DNA of 64,000 nt from Clostridia bacterium (GCA_017618055.1 JAFZVB010000014.1:135663-199662); one strand, 5' to 3'; numbered from the stretch's first letter, positions 26,885-36,114 are shown. Program-made: numbers and translations. Notes: generated by a model from the letters alone, not told the origin.

Positions 26885-28753
26885 TTAGAAGTTATGCCAT
26901 GTTCCATCTTCGTCAAAATAGCCGTATGGAACCCATTTGTTTATTCTTTCGTCAAAGTATCCGTTATCTACCCACTCGCCATCTTCGTTTTGATATGAAT
27001 AGTCTATCCATCTACCTTGCTCATCATAGTATCCGTTATATACTGTACCATCTGCTGCAACCCATTGACCTTTCTCGTTGTAATGTCCTTCTTCAAGTTC
27101 ATCAAACTCTTCATAGTCTACCCAGTTGCCATTCTCGTCCCAGTAACCATTATAAATGTTTCCATTTTCATCAACCCATTGATGTTTCTCATTATAATGA
27201 CCTTTTGGTTCGTCATCCTCTTCTGGTACTTGTTGTTCTTCTTTAACTTCCTCTTGCTTTGGTTCTTCTTGTGGAACTTCAGTGGTAGGAGTTTCTTGTG
27301 TTTCTTCTTTTATTTCGTCAACAGGCTCTTCAACATCATTTTCTTCTTCTTGCTTTTGTGCTTCAAGCGCTGCTTTCTTTGCTTTTATTCTTTCTTCTTT
27401 CTCTTTGGCTTCTTGTGCTTCCCTTGCTGCATCTTCTTCGTCTGCTTTCTTTTCATCAAAAACTGGCTTTACAGCTTTGCCTTCTCCAAGAACCTTTTCG
27501 CTTTCGTATGAAGATACTTCTTCTTCCTCTGCTTCAGAAATAATAACTTCTGCTTCTTTGGATTTGAACTTAGGTGCTTGTCTGCCAAGATTTAACTTCA
27601 TTCCGAAGCTTCCACTACCTCCAAATGGATCTCCTCCAAATAAAGATGTCTCTTTTGCATATGCATTTGCTGCTTCTTCGTAAAGTTTTCTTTCTCTTCT
27701 TGTATCTTTATCTTCTTTTTGTACATCAAAAAGTGCTGCTTTCTCTGCTCTCTTTGCTGCTCTTATCTCTTCTGCTCTCTTTGCTGCTTCCTTTTGCTTC
27801 TCAAGTCTTACTTGGTATGGAGATTTAGTCATCTCTGGCTTTGGAGCTTCAGGTGCAATAACTTTTCCAGCGGCTGCATCTTCTTTTGCTTTCTTAATTG
27901 CTTCCATTCTTGCTTTCTCTTTGGCAATCTCTTCTTTTCTTCTTGCTTCCGCTTTCTCTGCTTCTATCTTTCTAAGATATTCTTCCTTTTGCTTTGCACT
28001 TAGTGCAGGAAGAGATAATATCTCTCTAGTTACCCATCTTGTTAATTTTGCAACTGCTTTTCCAGTATAAAGGTTTACTCCCTCTTTTCTGAATCTTGTC
28101 ATTTGGCTTGGAGTATCTACTCCTTCCATAATGAGACTCATCTTGTTTGCACTGCAATATTTAACAAGCATGCTAAGTAATCTCTTCTTTTGAGGTGTTG
28201 CATCAAAATAAATTGCTTCGCATCTTAGGTAATCAAAATTGTATCTTGCAAATAAGTCTAATTCGTTAAACTCTTCACCAAATCCGTAAACACATGTTTT
28301 AAAGCCCATTCTTCTTAATCTGTCATATCTAACTTTTGCTTCTTTTGGAAGAGCTAATAATGTGTTTGCATTGAAAGAGATTATAAGGTTTGCTTTTTTG
28401 TATCCTTTTTCTCTTAATGTTGCTTGGAGTATTTCTAAGTCTCTATCTGATCCCAAGAATCTTGTTGTAATTGGGAGATTGTATTGTACATCTGGAATGT
28501 AGAAGTTTTCTCTCATTACTTGGTTGTAATTTCTGAGTTCGTCTAAAGCAATTAGATTGAGTTCGTTAATACGTACGGAATTTTCTGCAATAAAGAAATA
28601 GTTCATAACATTCATTCTTCCAACATATCTGTCATTGAGAATTTGGAATGCATCTACAAACTGAACTTTCTTGGATTTAACATTAACAACTGCACGATAG
28701 AAAAAGTCTATAGGCTTATATCCTTTTCTCATTGCATATGTTGTTGAAATCAT
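26885..28753 (-). CDS. Degenerate EAL-domain protein with aromatic/glycine repeat tail
   Basis: Residues about 1-250 align in outline with an EAL (c-di-GMP phosphodiesterase) domain. Sequence around YRAVVNVKSKKVQFVDAFQI stands where family members have the EAL motif, LIMEGVDTPSQM matches the EGVET box, and LYTGKAVAKL the terminal GxxF/Y-x-x-P box. The catalytic acids are mostly replaced: EAL reads DAF and the DDFG box reads YGFGEE. It is therefore probably a binding or structural domain, not an enzyme. A long charged Glu/Lys/Ala coiled-coil region follows (about 250-510). The last 100 residues hold repeats such as GHYNEKGQWV and NGYWDENGNWVDY. No membrane segment or signal peptide is visible. 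Confidence 0.7.
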   Translation of the reverse strand: MISTTYAMRKGYKPIDFFYRAVVNVKSKKVQFVDAFQILNDRYVGRMNVMNYFFIAENSVRINELNLIALDELRNYNQVMRENFYIPDVQYNLPITTRFLGSDRDLEILQATLREKGYKKANLIISFNANTLLALPKEAKVRYDRLRRMGFKTCVYGFGEEFNELDLFARYNFDYLRCEAIYFDATPQKKRLLSMLVKYCSANKMSLIMEGVDTPSQMTRFRKEGVNLYTGKAVAKLTRWVTREILSLPALSAKQKEEYLRKIEAEKAEARRKEEIAKEKARMEAIKKAKEDAAAGKVIAPEAPKPEMTKSPYQVRLEKQKEAAKRAEEIRAAKRAEKAALFDVQKEDKDTRRERKLYEEAANAYAKETSLFGGDPFGGSGSFGMKLNLGRQAPKFKSKEAEVIISEAEEEEVSSYESEKVLGEGKAVKPVFDEKKADEEDAAREAQEAKEKEERIKAKKAALEAQKQEEENDVEEPVDEIKEETQETPTTEVPQEEPKQEEVKEEQQVPEEDDEPKGHYNEKHQWVDENGNIYNGYWDENGNWVDYEEFDELEEGHYNEKGQWVAADGTVYNGYYDEQGRWIDYSYQNEDGEWVDNGYFDERINKWVPYGYFDEDGTWHNF

Positions 28754-28834
28754 TTGCTTCTCTTCCTTTATACTTACTCTCTATGTACAAGTACAAAAAC
28801 ATGCCCAAATATGTGTACATAGTTATACATATAT

Positions 28835-28863
28835 ATTTTATCAAAGATAAATATAATATGCAA
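28835..28863 (-). promoter_or_regulatory. Promoter of the EAL-like gene
   Basis: TTGCAT (28858-28863), 17 bases, TAAAAT (28835-28840) on the minus strand, about 80 bases before the ATG. Confidence 0.55.
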
Positions 28864-28914
28864 GAATGAAATTGCTATCTTTCAAAGAATATGTGTGTTT
28901 ATCACACATAAAAG

Positions 28915-28935
28915 AAAAAACTCCCAATCTGGGAG
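28915..28935 (-). terminator. Terminator of the tRNA pair
   Basis: CTCCCAGATTGGGAG forms a hairpin followed by six T, starting eight bases after the CCA end of tRNA-Leu. Confidence 0.85.
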
Positions 28936-28943
28936 CTTAATCT

Positions 28944-29030
28944 TGGTGCCGGAGATCGGACTCGAACCGATACGCTTTTGAGGGCGAGGGATTTTAAGTC
29001 CCTTGTGTCTGCCAATTCCACCACTCCGGC
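28944..29030 (-). tRNA. tRNA-Leu (UAA anticodon)
   Basis: An 87-base gene with acceptor stem GCCGGAG/CTCCGGC, a long variable arm as expected for a class II tRNA, anticodon TAA within GGGACTTAAAATCCC, T-arm GGTTCGAGTCC and an encoded CCA end. It shares a transcript with tRNA-Cys. Confidence 0.95.
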
Positions 29031-29060
29031 ATGTGGTTTTCAGAATTGCCTTTGGTATTT

Positions 29061-29134
29061 TGGAGGCACCATCCAGAATCGAACTGGAGATAAAGATTTT
29101 GCAGACCTCTGCCTTACCGCTTGGCTATGGTGCC
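29061..29134 (-). tRNA. tRNA-Cys (GCA anticodon)
   Basis: A 74-base gene with acceptor stem GGCACCA/TGGTGCC, anticodon GCA in GGTCTGCAAAATC, T-arm CAGTTCGATTCTG and an encoded CCA end. It lies 30 bases before tRNA-Leu. Confidence 0.95.
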
Positions 29135-29147
29135 ACAATGCTTAATC

Positions 29148-29176
29148 AATTTATCACAACTTAACCTAAAATGCAA
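29148..29176 (-). promoter_or_regulatory. Promoter of the tRNA-Cys/tRNA-Leu transcript
   Basis: TTGCAT (29171-29176), 17 bases, TAAATT (29148-29153), with the -10 box ending 14 bases before tRNA-Cys. Confidence 0.6.
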
Positions 29177-29199
29177 GAGATTTTTATTACAATTTACAT

Positions 29200-29235
29200 A
29201 AAAAATTCGTTAGCTCACTTTTGCAAACTAACGAA
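29200..29235 (-). terminator. Terminator of the nusB-xse-ispA run
   Basis: TTCGTTAG and CTAACGAA form a perfect eight-base stem followed by six T, 26 bases after the ispA stop codon. Confidence 0.85.
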
Positions 29236-29261
29236 CTTCCTATTCTCTTTTAATTATCTAA

Positions 29262-30095
29262 TTAATACTCGCCTCTAGACATATCATCTGCAAGAGCATT
29301 AAGACCGTCTCTAACTTGAAGTTTCTCTGCTGCCTTCTTTGCTTCTCCCATATAATACACAACATAACTTCTTGCTTTTTGTTCTCCAGCAAGTTTTGCA
29401 ACTGAGATATCATCCTTCTTCATATCTCTTATGTCATCTAAGATTTGGAATGCTGCTCCAAGGTTTTGTCCGTAATTGCAAAGAATCTTTACAGTTCCTT
29501 CACTTGCACCTGCAAGAATACCACCTGCTGCAAATCCTGCTTCAAAAAGTTTTCCACTCTTATATTGGTTTAGACCAATAAGAGAACGAATATCTTTTCC
29601 GTTTCCGTTAATGTCTAAGTATTGTCCGTATATCATACCTTTGTATCCTGCACATTCTGCTATCTTAAATGCTGCTTTGTTAAACAAAGGATCATCATAT
29701 CTTACAACACCATCTAAAAGAGTTTCCATTGCATAATTTAAAAGTGCATCTCCACAAAGAATAGCATTTGCTTCTCCATATGCCTTATGTACAGTTGGCT
29801 TTCCTCTTCTAAGTGTATCATTGTCCATTGCTGGTAAATCGTCATGAACTAAGGAGTAACAATGGATTAATTCTAATCCAAGTGCAAGTGTTCTGAGTTT
29901 ACTATCTAATTTCTTAACATCTCCTCCAACTGCTTCTGCACCAAGATAAATAGCTGCTGGTCTCAATCTTTTTCCACCAGTTAATGTTGCATATCCCATC
30001 ATTTCTACAAGTTGTTGTCCAACTTGTGCACTCTTGCTATTTAAAAGCAAGAATAAGTCATGCTCTATATGAGCACAGAATTCTTGTCTGCTCAT
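29262..30095 (-). CDS. ispA: Polyprenyl (geranyl/farnesyl) diphosphate synthase
   Basis: A 277-residue trans-prenyltransferase that condenses isopentenyl diphosphate with allylic diphosphates, feeding quinone, undecaprenyl and other isoprenoid synthesis. The first aspartate motif is DDLPAMDND and the second is FQILDDIRD; GGKRLRPA and GEANAILCGDALL are also typical. Small residues before the first motif fit a C15 product, but chain length cannot be fixed by eye. Its start overlaps the xseB stop (ATGA), as in Bacillus, where xseA-xseB-ispA are also adjacent. Confidence 0.94.
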   Translation of the reverse strand: MSRQEFCAHIEHDLFLLLNSKSAQVGQQLVEMMGYATLTGGKRLRPAAIYLGAEAVGGDVKKLDSKLRTLALGLELIHCYSLVHDDLPAMDNDTLRRGKPTVHKAYGEANAILCGDALLNYAMETLLDGVVRYDDPLFNKAAFKIAECAGYKGMIYGQYLDINGNGKDIRSLIGLNQYKSGKLFEAGFAAGGILAGASEGTVKILCNYGQNLGAAFQILDDIRDMKKDDISVAKLAGEQKARSYVVYYMGEAKKAAEKLQVRDGLNALADDMSRGEY

Positions 30096-30316
30096 TTCTC
30101 TATATTTAACTCCTCTGTGAGATTATTGATTTCGTCTGTGAGTAAAGATAACTTTCCTTTCTCTGCTTTTAATTCGTCTACACATTCTTTGGAAACTTTG
30201 ATTCCATCTTCAAATAGTTGAATAGCTTGGTCTATGGAAACATCTCCTTCCAATGTCTTTACTATCTCTTCTAGTTTTTGGAGAGATTCTTCAAAAGTGT
30301 TTTTCTTTTCTGCCAT
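30092..30316 (-). CDS. xseB: Exodeoxyribonuclease VII small subunit
   Basis: A 74-residue helical protein with the typical start TFEESLQKLEEIVKTLE and QAIQLFEDGIKVSKEC. It binds the XseA subunit of exonuclease VII, which degrades single-stranded DNA. It lies one base after xseA and overlaps ispA. Confidence 0.95.
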   Translation of the reverse strand: MAEKKNTFEESLQKLEEIVKTLEGDVSIDQAIQLFEDGIKVSKECVDELKAEKGKLSLLTDEINNLTEELNIEK

Positions 30317-30317
30317 C

Positions 30318-31529
30318 TTATTTCTCCTCTTTTTCTATTTTTTTAACTTCTGCACTAATTGTGCCATCCTTTCCTCTAATATCTATTTCATCTCCAACGT
30401 TTACATTATCCACACTTGTTACTCTCTTTCCATCTTTGGATACAGAATAAAAACCTCTGCCAAATGTTTTTAAAGGAGATAATTGATCTAGTGCTGCATT
30501 AAGTTCTCTATACTTTCCTTCCTTGTTTTGCAAAATTAAGTTTGTATTTTCTTTTAACCTGGAAGTGAGTGCAAGTATCTTATTCACCTTTCTTGTATAG
30601 AAAGTAGTACTTGCTGTAGCGAGTCTATGACTAAGAACTTGAACTCTACTAGATTTTCTTTCAAATTGATTATTGCACAAAGATACTATTCTTTGCATAT
30701 TCTCTTTTACTTGGTCTACCAAACCATACCAGTCATAGCCAACCTTCTCACCAGCTGCTGTTGGAGTTGGTGCTCTATAGTCTGCAACGAAATCACAAAG
30801 AGAATAATCTGTCTCGTGTCCAACTGCAGATATAATTGGAGTCTTCATATCATAAATAGTTCTTACCAAGGTTTCATCATAGAAAGGTGCTAGGTCTTCA
30901 AGAGATCCTCCACCTCTTGCAATGATGATAACATCATATCCAAGTTTGTCACAATTCTTTAAAGCTGTAACAATATCGGCTGCTGCTCTATCACCTTGGA
31001 CTAGAACATTTCTTACTACGATATTTATAACTGGGTTATTCTTTCTAATGGTTGTGTTTATATCTCTAATAACAGCACCAGTCTTGGAAGTGAGTACTAA
31101 AACATTCTTTGGAAATTCTGGAATTGGTTTCTTATGAGATTCATCAAATAAACCTTCGGATTCTAATTGCTTTTTTAACTTTTCAAACTCTAAGAACAAT
31201 AATCCTTTACCAGTTGGCATAAATTCACTAACCACAAAAACTATTGATCCGCTCTTGTTCCAGAAGTCTACCTTACCTCTTGCGATAATACTTGTTCCCT
31301 CTGCAATTGCATCTTTTGGAGATGCTCCCCAGATACAACATTTGATTTGTGCTTCTTTATCTTTAAGGGTGAAATATCCATTTCCGTTTGTAATCTTAAA
31401 ACCACTAACCTCTCCAAAAACATAAAGGTTCAAGAAAAAAGGATTCTCATAAAATGACGACTTAATAATCGCATTCAATTCCTTAACTTGTATAGATTTT
31501 TCAAGAAGTGAATTTACATCCCCTAACAT
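30318..31529 (-). CDS. xseA: Exodeoxyribonuclease VII large subunit
   Basis: The catalytic subunit (about 403 residues) has an N-terminal OB fold (VFGEVSGFKITNGNGYFTLKD) and the catalytic region with DVIIIARGGGSLEDLAPFYDE and SAVGHETDYSLCDFVADYRA, followed by a coiled-coil arm that binds XseB. I set the start at the ATG ending at 31529, which has AAGGA seven bases upstream; an ATG eight codons earlier lies in the terminator-like hairpin after nusB. Confidence 0.94.
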   Translation of the reverse strand: MLGDVNSLLEKSIQVKELNAIIKSSFYENPFFLNLYVFGEVSGFKITNGNGYFTLKDKEAQIKCCIWGASPKDAIAEGTSIIARGKVDFWNKSGSIVFVVSEFMPTGKGLLFLEFEKLKKQLESEGLFDESHKKPIPEFPKNVLVLTSKTGAVIRDINTTIRKNNPVINIVVRNVLVQGDRAAADIVTALKNCDKLGYDVIIIARGGGSLEDLAPFYDETLVRTIYDMKTPIISAVGHETDYSLCDFVADYRAPTPTAAGEKVGYDWYGLVDQVKENMQRIVSLCNNQFERKSSRVQVLSHRLATASTTFYTRKVNKILALTSRLKENTNLILQNKEGKYRELNAALDQLSPLKTFGRGFYSVSKDGKRVTSVDNVNVGDEIDIRGKDGTISAEVKKIEKEEK

Positions 31530-31551
31530 AATTTTATCCTTAAAGTAAATC

Positions 31552-31574
31552 AAAAAAGGGCGAACCCCTTTTAA
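31552..31574 (-). terminator. Attenuator-like hairpin between nusB and xseA
   Basis: Directly after the nusB stop, AAAAGGGG and CCCTTTTTT can pair with a TTCG loop, giving a short stem that merges with a six-T run. It may reduce transcription into xseA. Confidence 0.55.
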
Positions 31575-31575
31575 A

Positions 31576-31968
31576 TTATTTTTCTATTTTTGCGAGAACA
31601 CCATTTACAAATTTTCCAGATTTTTGTGTTCCATATTTCTTTGCAAGTTTAACACACTCGTTAACAACAATTCCTTTTTCAAGTGCTGTGTACTTTAACT
31701 CATAGACACCAAGAGTGAGAACTGCCTTGTCTGTTTTAAATACTCTTTCTGGTGTGTAACCGGTGATTGTCTCAACTAAGATTTTTTGAATTTCATCATA
31801 GTTTTTCATGACACCTTCATAAGTATTTTTTATGTACTCTTTATCACTTTCATCAAAGTCTGTATCCATCAAAAAAAGTTCAAGATCTTCATCGTCTTTT
31901 TGGAGTGTAAACATGTACCCAAAAACAAGCTTAAAAACATCTTCTCTAGCAACGATTCTTTTACCCAT
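31576..31968 (-). CDS. nusB: Transcription antitermination factor NusB
   Basis: A 130-residue all-helical RNA-binding protein that acts with NusE on rRNA operon transcription. Typical stretches are AREDVFKLVFGYMF, the helix around ETITGYTPERVFKTDKAVL, and IVVNECVKLAKKYGTQKSGKFVNGVLAKI at the end. It follows the Asp23 gene by eight bases, the usual Asp23-nusB-xseA order of Bacillota. Confidence 0.94.
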   Translation of the reverse strand: MGKRIVAREDVFKLVFGYMFTLQKDDEDLELFLMDTDFDESDKEYIKNTYEGVMKNYDEIQKILVETITGYTPERVFKTDKAVLTLGVYELKYTALEKGIVVNECVKLAKKYGTQKSGKFVNGVLAKIEK

Positions 31969-31976
31969 TTTTTCAC

Positions 31977-32303
31977 CTATTGAACAATGACTAAAACGAC
32001 TGAAACATTGACGGATTGAACCTTATATTTTGTGGCTGCTTCAACGGCTTGAATAATCTTCTCTTGAGCAAGTGAAACTACATCTGGAACTACATACCCA
32101 TACTTGATTGCAACAGAGACATCTATTGTAACTTTGTCATTAGGCAAGAAATTTACAACAACACTTTTCTTCTTTGTTGACTTCTTAGACTCTGGTGAAG
32201 TATTGATAATTTCAAGACCTTCTACATCACTTGTTGCTTTATAAACAAGAGATGAAATTACGTCTGAAAAAACGGTTAAATTATCGTTAGTATTTTTCTT
32301 CAT
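31977..32303 (-). CDS. Asp23/Gls24 family protein
   Basis: A 108-residue protein of the alkaline-shock family. It begins near NLTVFSDVISSLVYKATSDVEGLEI, with VDVSVAIKYGYVVPDVVSLAQEKI later, the core of Asp23 domains. These proteins are associated with envelope stress in Gram-positives; the exact role is unclear. The ATG ending at 32303 has AGGAG eight bases upstream, so I discard a longer frame that starts 20 codons earlier. It begins the leftward run to ispA. Confidence 0.88.
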   Translation of the reverse strand: MKKNTNDNLTVFSDVISSLVYKATSDVEGLEIINTSPESKKSTKKKSVVVNFLPNDKVTIDVSVAIKYGYVVPDVVSLAQEKIIQAVEAATKYKVQSVNVSVVLVIVQ

Positions 32304-32799
32304 TTTTATGTCTCCTAGATGTGAGTTCAATGAGATTATAACATAGTATTTTTCACAATACAACCATAATTATTTTACGTAATAGTTTATTCTTAACTCC
32401 TATATAACTATATATATTATTTATTATTAATATAAGTATACAAATAAAATACACGCACACGTGCGCGCGTATGCTATGCACACTATCAAAAACCTATACT
32501 TTAACGATACAAATCGGCACTTTAAATGCGTTTTTTGTCTTTAATAAAAACGACATATTTGTCGCATATTTGTTCATTTTTGAATATATTTCATAATTTT
32601 TAACTATTTTTGGCTATTCTTAAATTATTTTCATTTAAATTATTTCTCTATTTTCTCACTATTTTTTGGAATAAAAAAATGCCCAATTTAAATGGCCATT
32701 TTAATAATAATTTTTGAGTCTATTTTATACTATATTTCCTATCTATAGATACATGTTAAAAACTATCAAAATAAAGTAATTATCTTCCTTCTCTATAGG

Positions 32800-32966
32800 T
32801 TATTTCTTAGTTATAATTTTTGTAATTATAAGTTTCATACTATACTCACTTGTGTCTCTCTCAAGCTCTCTCAATCCACTCATCTCATTCTCCAACATAC
32901 TTCTAAATAATCTTTATCCAACCTTGCAACATCTCTCAAAATGGCTTCTATATATTGCTTGTTCAT
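32800..32966 (-). pseudogene. Possible frameshifted or split mini-gene
   Basis: Two short minus-strand frames touch by ATGA. The first is 28 residues (32880-32966, starting MNKQYIEAILRDVARLDK). The second is 27 residues (32800-32883, starting MSGLRELERDTSEYSMK). Both have a coding-like, helical, charged composition that the surrounding DNA lacks; read as one frame with a shift, they would give a single roughly 55-residue helical protein. There is no strong ribosome binding site. I cannot name a family. Confidence 0.3.
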
Positions 32967-33156
32967 CTTCTTATTCTTGCTCTCTTCACTGACTTATTTT
33001 AAAGCTAAAATCTAACTAATTTTTCTGTCATTTTTTAGGGCATTTTTCACACTAATTTTTTATCAATTTTTAACCCAATTTTTTAACGCAATTTTATCAT
33101 AAATTTTCTTAATTTTTTATACCAATTTTCGGCTTGTATTTTTCTTCAAGAGCAAC

Positions 33157-33182
33157 AAAAAACCTAGCCCTTACGAGCTAGG
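33157..33182 (-). terminator. Terminator of efp
   Basis: CCTAGC and GCTAGG form the stem with a short loop and are followed by six T on the minus strand, about 25 bases after the efp stop. Confidence 0.85.
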
Positions 33183-33205
33183 CAATTTGTATCAATTTCT
33201 AACAA

Positions 33206-33769
33206 TTAGACACGAGACATGTACTCTCCAGATCTAGTGTCAACTCTAACTGTGTCTCCTTCATTAACGAACATAGGAACTTGAATCTCAAGACCAGTTT
33301 CAAGTGTTGCTGGCTTTGTTCCTGGTGTTGCTGTGTTGCCTCTTAATGCTGGTTCACAAACTGTGATCTTTAACTCTACAAAGTTTGGTGGATCAATTGA
33401 GAATGCTTTGCCATCAAAGAACTTAACTGTTACTGTGTCGTTCTCTCTGATGTAGTTTAATGCATCCTTAACTTGGTCATATGAAAGTGGAACCATGTCA
33501 TATGTTTGGCTATCCATGAAGTAATAGAAATCACCATCAGTATAACTATATTGCATAGTCTTTGTTTCAATTGTTGCAAGCTCAAACTTTTCTGTTGGGT
33601 TGAATGTTTGTTCAAGAACTGCTCCTGTTACTACATTCTTAAGTTTGGTTCTTACAAATGCTGCACCCTTACCTGGTTTAACATGAAGGAAGTCTACTAC
33701 TACCATAATGTTGTTGTTGTAAAGGAATGTTACGCCTTTTCTAATGTCTCCTGCCATTATTTGTGCCAT
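33206..33769 (-). CDS. efp: Elongation factor P
   Basis: A 187-residue translation factor that relieves ribosome stalling at proline stretches. The KOW-like first domain has the modification loop [16 protein letters not shown]. The last domain carries [17 protein letters not shown], the typical EF-P ending. AGGAG precedes the ATG. It follows an M24 peptidase gene, as in many Bacillota. Confidence 0.96.
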   Translation of the reverse strand: MAQIMAGDIRKGVTFLYNNNIMVVVDFLHVKPGKGAAFVRTKLKNVVTGAVLEQTFNPTEKFELATIETKTMQYSYTDGDFYYFMDSQTYDMVPLSYDQVKDALNYIRENDTVTVKFFDGKAFSIDPPNFVELKITVCEPALRGNTATPGTKPATLETGLEIQVPMFVNEGDTVRVDTRSGEYMSRV

Positions 33770-33809
33770 AATTGTTTTCTCCTATATTTAAATTAAAATT
33801 ATTTATTTC

Positions 33810-34508
33810 TTATAAAATTATAAGTTCTCTTTCTATCTTGCTAAGTGGTCCGTCTTGTCCAATTATATACATGTCCTCAATACGTACACCCATCTTGCCT
33901 GGAAGATAAATACCTGGTTCAACAGTTACTACTTCTCTGTCTTCAAGTATCTCATCGCTTCTTGTATTGAGTGTAGGAGCCTCGTGTATCTCACATCCAA
34001 CTCCATGTCCGGTTCCATGAATATAATACTCACCGTATCCTTCCTCAGCAATTATATCTCTTGCTATTTTATCTATTGCTCTGCAACTAAATCCTGCCTT
34101 TAAAGCACTTGCTGCTTCTGCTTGGGATTTCTTTACAATTTCATAGATTTTCTTTTGCTCGTCATTTACATATCCAAATCCAAAGGTTCTTGTAAAGTCT
34201 GAACATTGTCCGCCATAGATAGCTCCGATATCTAATGTTACTAGCATGCCTTTTTCAAGTTTCTTATCTTTCTTAGGAACATGATGTGGTTCACATCCAC
34301 TCTCCCCAAATGCTGCTATAGTGTTGAAAGATAATCCTTCTCCACCTTCTTCAATAACAAACTTGTATACTAATAGAGCAAGGTCTAATTCGGTCATGCC
34401 CTCTTTGATATATCCATTTAAAATCTTGTCATAAACAACATCAATAATACGTACTGCTTCAAGTATGTTCTTAATGTCTTCATCTGTCTTTATAAGCCTA
34501 CTTGGCAT
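33810..34508 (-). CDS. M24 family metallopeptidase, catalytic domain only
   Basis: A 232-residue protein with the pita-bread fold of Xaa-Pro aminopeptidase. The five metal ligands are visible in [28 protein letters not shown] and VTVEPGIY. Family members next to efp are usually about 350 residues, with an N-terminal creatinase domain that is absent here. The start at 34508 is supported by AAGGAG eight bases upstream, inside the end of rny, so the shortness is not a mis-set start. It could be a minimal PepP/PepQ or methionine aminopeptidase-like enzyme; the HGTGHGVG context favours proline peptidase. Confidence 0.85.
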   Translation of the reverse strand: MPSRLIKTDEDIKNILEAVRIIDVVYDKILNGYIKEGMTELDLALLVYKFVIEEGGEGLSFNTIAAFGESGCEPHHVPKKDKKLEKGMLVTLDIGAIYGGQCSDFTRTFGFGYVNDEQKKIYEIVKKSQAEAASALKAGFSCRAIDKIARDIIAEEGYGEYYIHGTGHGVGCEIHEAPTLNTRSDEILEDREVVTVEPGIYLPGKMGVRIEDMYIIGQDGPLSKIERELIIL

Positions 34509-36114
34509 ATTCAACACTCCTTACTTCTCTTATAACATTAACCTTTATTTGTCCTGGATATTCAAGTTCTTCTTCAAGTTTCGTTGCAATTTCTTTTGCA
34601 AGGAATACTGTTGCTTGATCTCCAACCTTCTCTGGTTTAACCATAACTCTGATCTCTCTACCAGCTTGTACTGCGAAGGATTGTTCAACACCATCAAATG
34701 ATTTTGCAATGTCTTCAAGCTTCTCAATACGCTTTACATAGTTTTCAAGAGATTCTCTTCTTGCACCTGGTCTTGCGGATGAAATAGCATCTGCTGCTTG
34801 TACAAGAACTGCTTCTATTGTTGTTGGCTCTATATCATTGTGGTGTGCTGCAACTGCGTGAATTACATCTCCACTTTCATGATATTTCTTTAATAAGTCT
34901 ACACCAATACTTACGTGTGTTCCCTCTACTTCATGGTCTATTGCTTTGCCTAAGTCATGTAAGAGTCCTGCACGTTTTGCTGTCTTAGGATTAATACCAA
35001 GTTCACTAGCCATTGCAGCTGCAAGCATAGCAACTTCTACTGAGTGTCTTAGTACGTTTTGTCCGTAACTTGTACGATACTTTAATCTTCCAAGAATCTT
35101 TGTGAGCTCTGGGTTTAAAGAAGGAATACCAACCTCAAATACTGCTTCTTCTCCAGCTTCTTTTATGGTTTGCTCTATTTCTTTTCTAACCTTCTCTGCT
35201 ACTTCTTCAATTCTTGCTGGATGTACTCTACCATCTGAAATAAGCTTTTCTAATGTTAATCTTGCAATCTCTCTTCTTACAGGATCAAAACTTGAAAGTG
35301 TTATTACATCTGGTGTGTCATCTATAATTACATCCACTCCTGTTGCACTTTCTAAGGCTCTAATATTACGTCCCATACGGCCAATAATACGTCCTTTCAT
35401 TTCTTCGTTTGGAAGTGCTACGGATGAAATTGTATTCTCTGTTGTTTGGTCTGCTGCACAACGTTGAATTGCTGTTGCAATAATGTTTTGTGCTTCTTTG
35501 TTTGCGTTCTCTTTTGCTTCTTCAATGATTCTCTTAGCTTCTTGTGCGGATTTCTCTTTTACACCTTGAATAAGAGAGTTCTTTAATTCTTCACTTGCTT
35601 CGTCTCTTGTTAGACCTGCTACTCTTTGAAGTTCAGCATCTATTTGTTGTTCCTTCTCTGCAAGTTCTGTTTCTTTGTCTTGGAGTTTTCCTTTTTGTGT
35701 GTCTAGTTCTTTTCTTGTGTTATCTAATTCAAAAAGTTTCTTCTCTAAGTTGTTTTCCTTAATGTCTATGGCTTCTTGTTTTTTGTCTAAACTGATTTCC
35801 CTTTGATTTAAACGGTTATCTGTTCTTTGCCACTCTTGTTTCTTTTCTTTTGTTTCGTTTTCGAAGTCTGCCTTCATCTTATTCACTTGTTCCCTAGCGT
35901 CTAAGATTCCTTCTTTTCTAGTGTTTGCGGCTTCGAGTTTTGCTTCTTCTAGAATTCTTGCTGCTTCTTTTTTAGCTACGCCGATTTTACTCTTGGTGTA
36001 TAATCTATATCCAAATAGACCGATTAGTCCTCCTACAACGAAGGTACCAATTGCTATTCCTGCAATCTCACCAGCGCCTAGTGCAGCAAGCAATGTTAAT
36101 AAATTGCTTGTCAT
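34498..36114 (-). CDS. rny: Ribonuclease Y
   Basis: A membrane-anchored endoribonuclease that starts mRNA decay in Bacillota. The protein (about 538 residues) has an N-terminal membrane segment ([18 protein letters not shown]), a long coiled coil, a KH domain ([21 protein letters not shown]) and an HD domain ([11 protein letters not shown] ... [12 protein letters not shown]). I choose the ATG ending at 36114, which has GGAGG seven bases upstream; the upstream ATG at 36129 has no such site. Its end overlaps the M24 peptidase start by 11 bases. Confidence 0.95.
   Translation of the reverse strand: MTSNLLTLLAALGAGEIAGIAIGTFVVGGLIGLFGYRLYTKSKIGVAKKEAARILEEAKLEAANTRKEGILDAREQVNKMKADFENETKEKKQEWQRTDNRLNQREISLDKKQEAIDIKENNLEKKLFELDNTRKELDTQKGKLQDKETELAEKEQQIDAELQRVAGLTRDEASEELKNSLIQGVKEKSAQEAKRIIEEAKENANKEAQNIIATAIQRCAADQTTENTISSVALPNEEMKGRIIGRMGRNIRALESATGVDVIIDDTPDVITLSSFDPVRREIARLTLEKLISDGRVHPARIEEVAEKVRKEIEQTIKEAGEEAVFEVGIPSLNPELTKILGRLKYRTSYGQNVLRHSVEVAMLAAAMASELGINPKTAKRAGLLHDLGKAIDHEVEGTHVSIGVDLLKKYHESGDVIHAVAAHHNDIEPTTIEAVLVQAADAISSARPGARRESLENYVKRIEKLEDIAKSFDGVEQSFAVQAGREIRVMVKPEKVGDQATVFLAKEIATKLEEELEYPGQIKVNVIREVRSVEYAK

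Larger units (their letters stand above)
32304..33205. other. Roughly 900-base gene-poor stretch
   Basis: Very AT-rich. It contains a 24-base strictly alternating purine-pyrimidine tract (32451-32474), a possible broken mini-gene (32800-32966) and the efp terminator (33157-33182). No complete gene of normal size is open on either strand. Confidence 0.6.
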
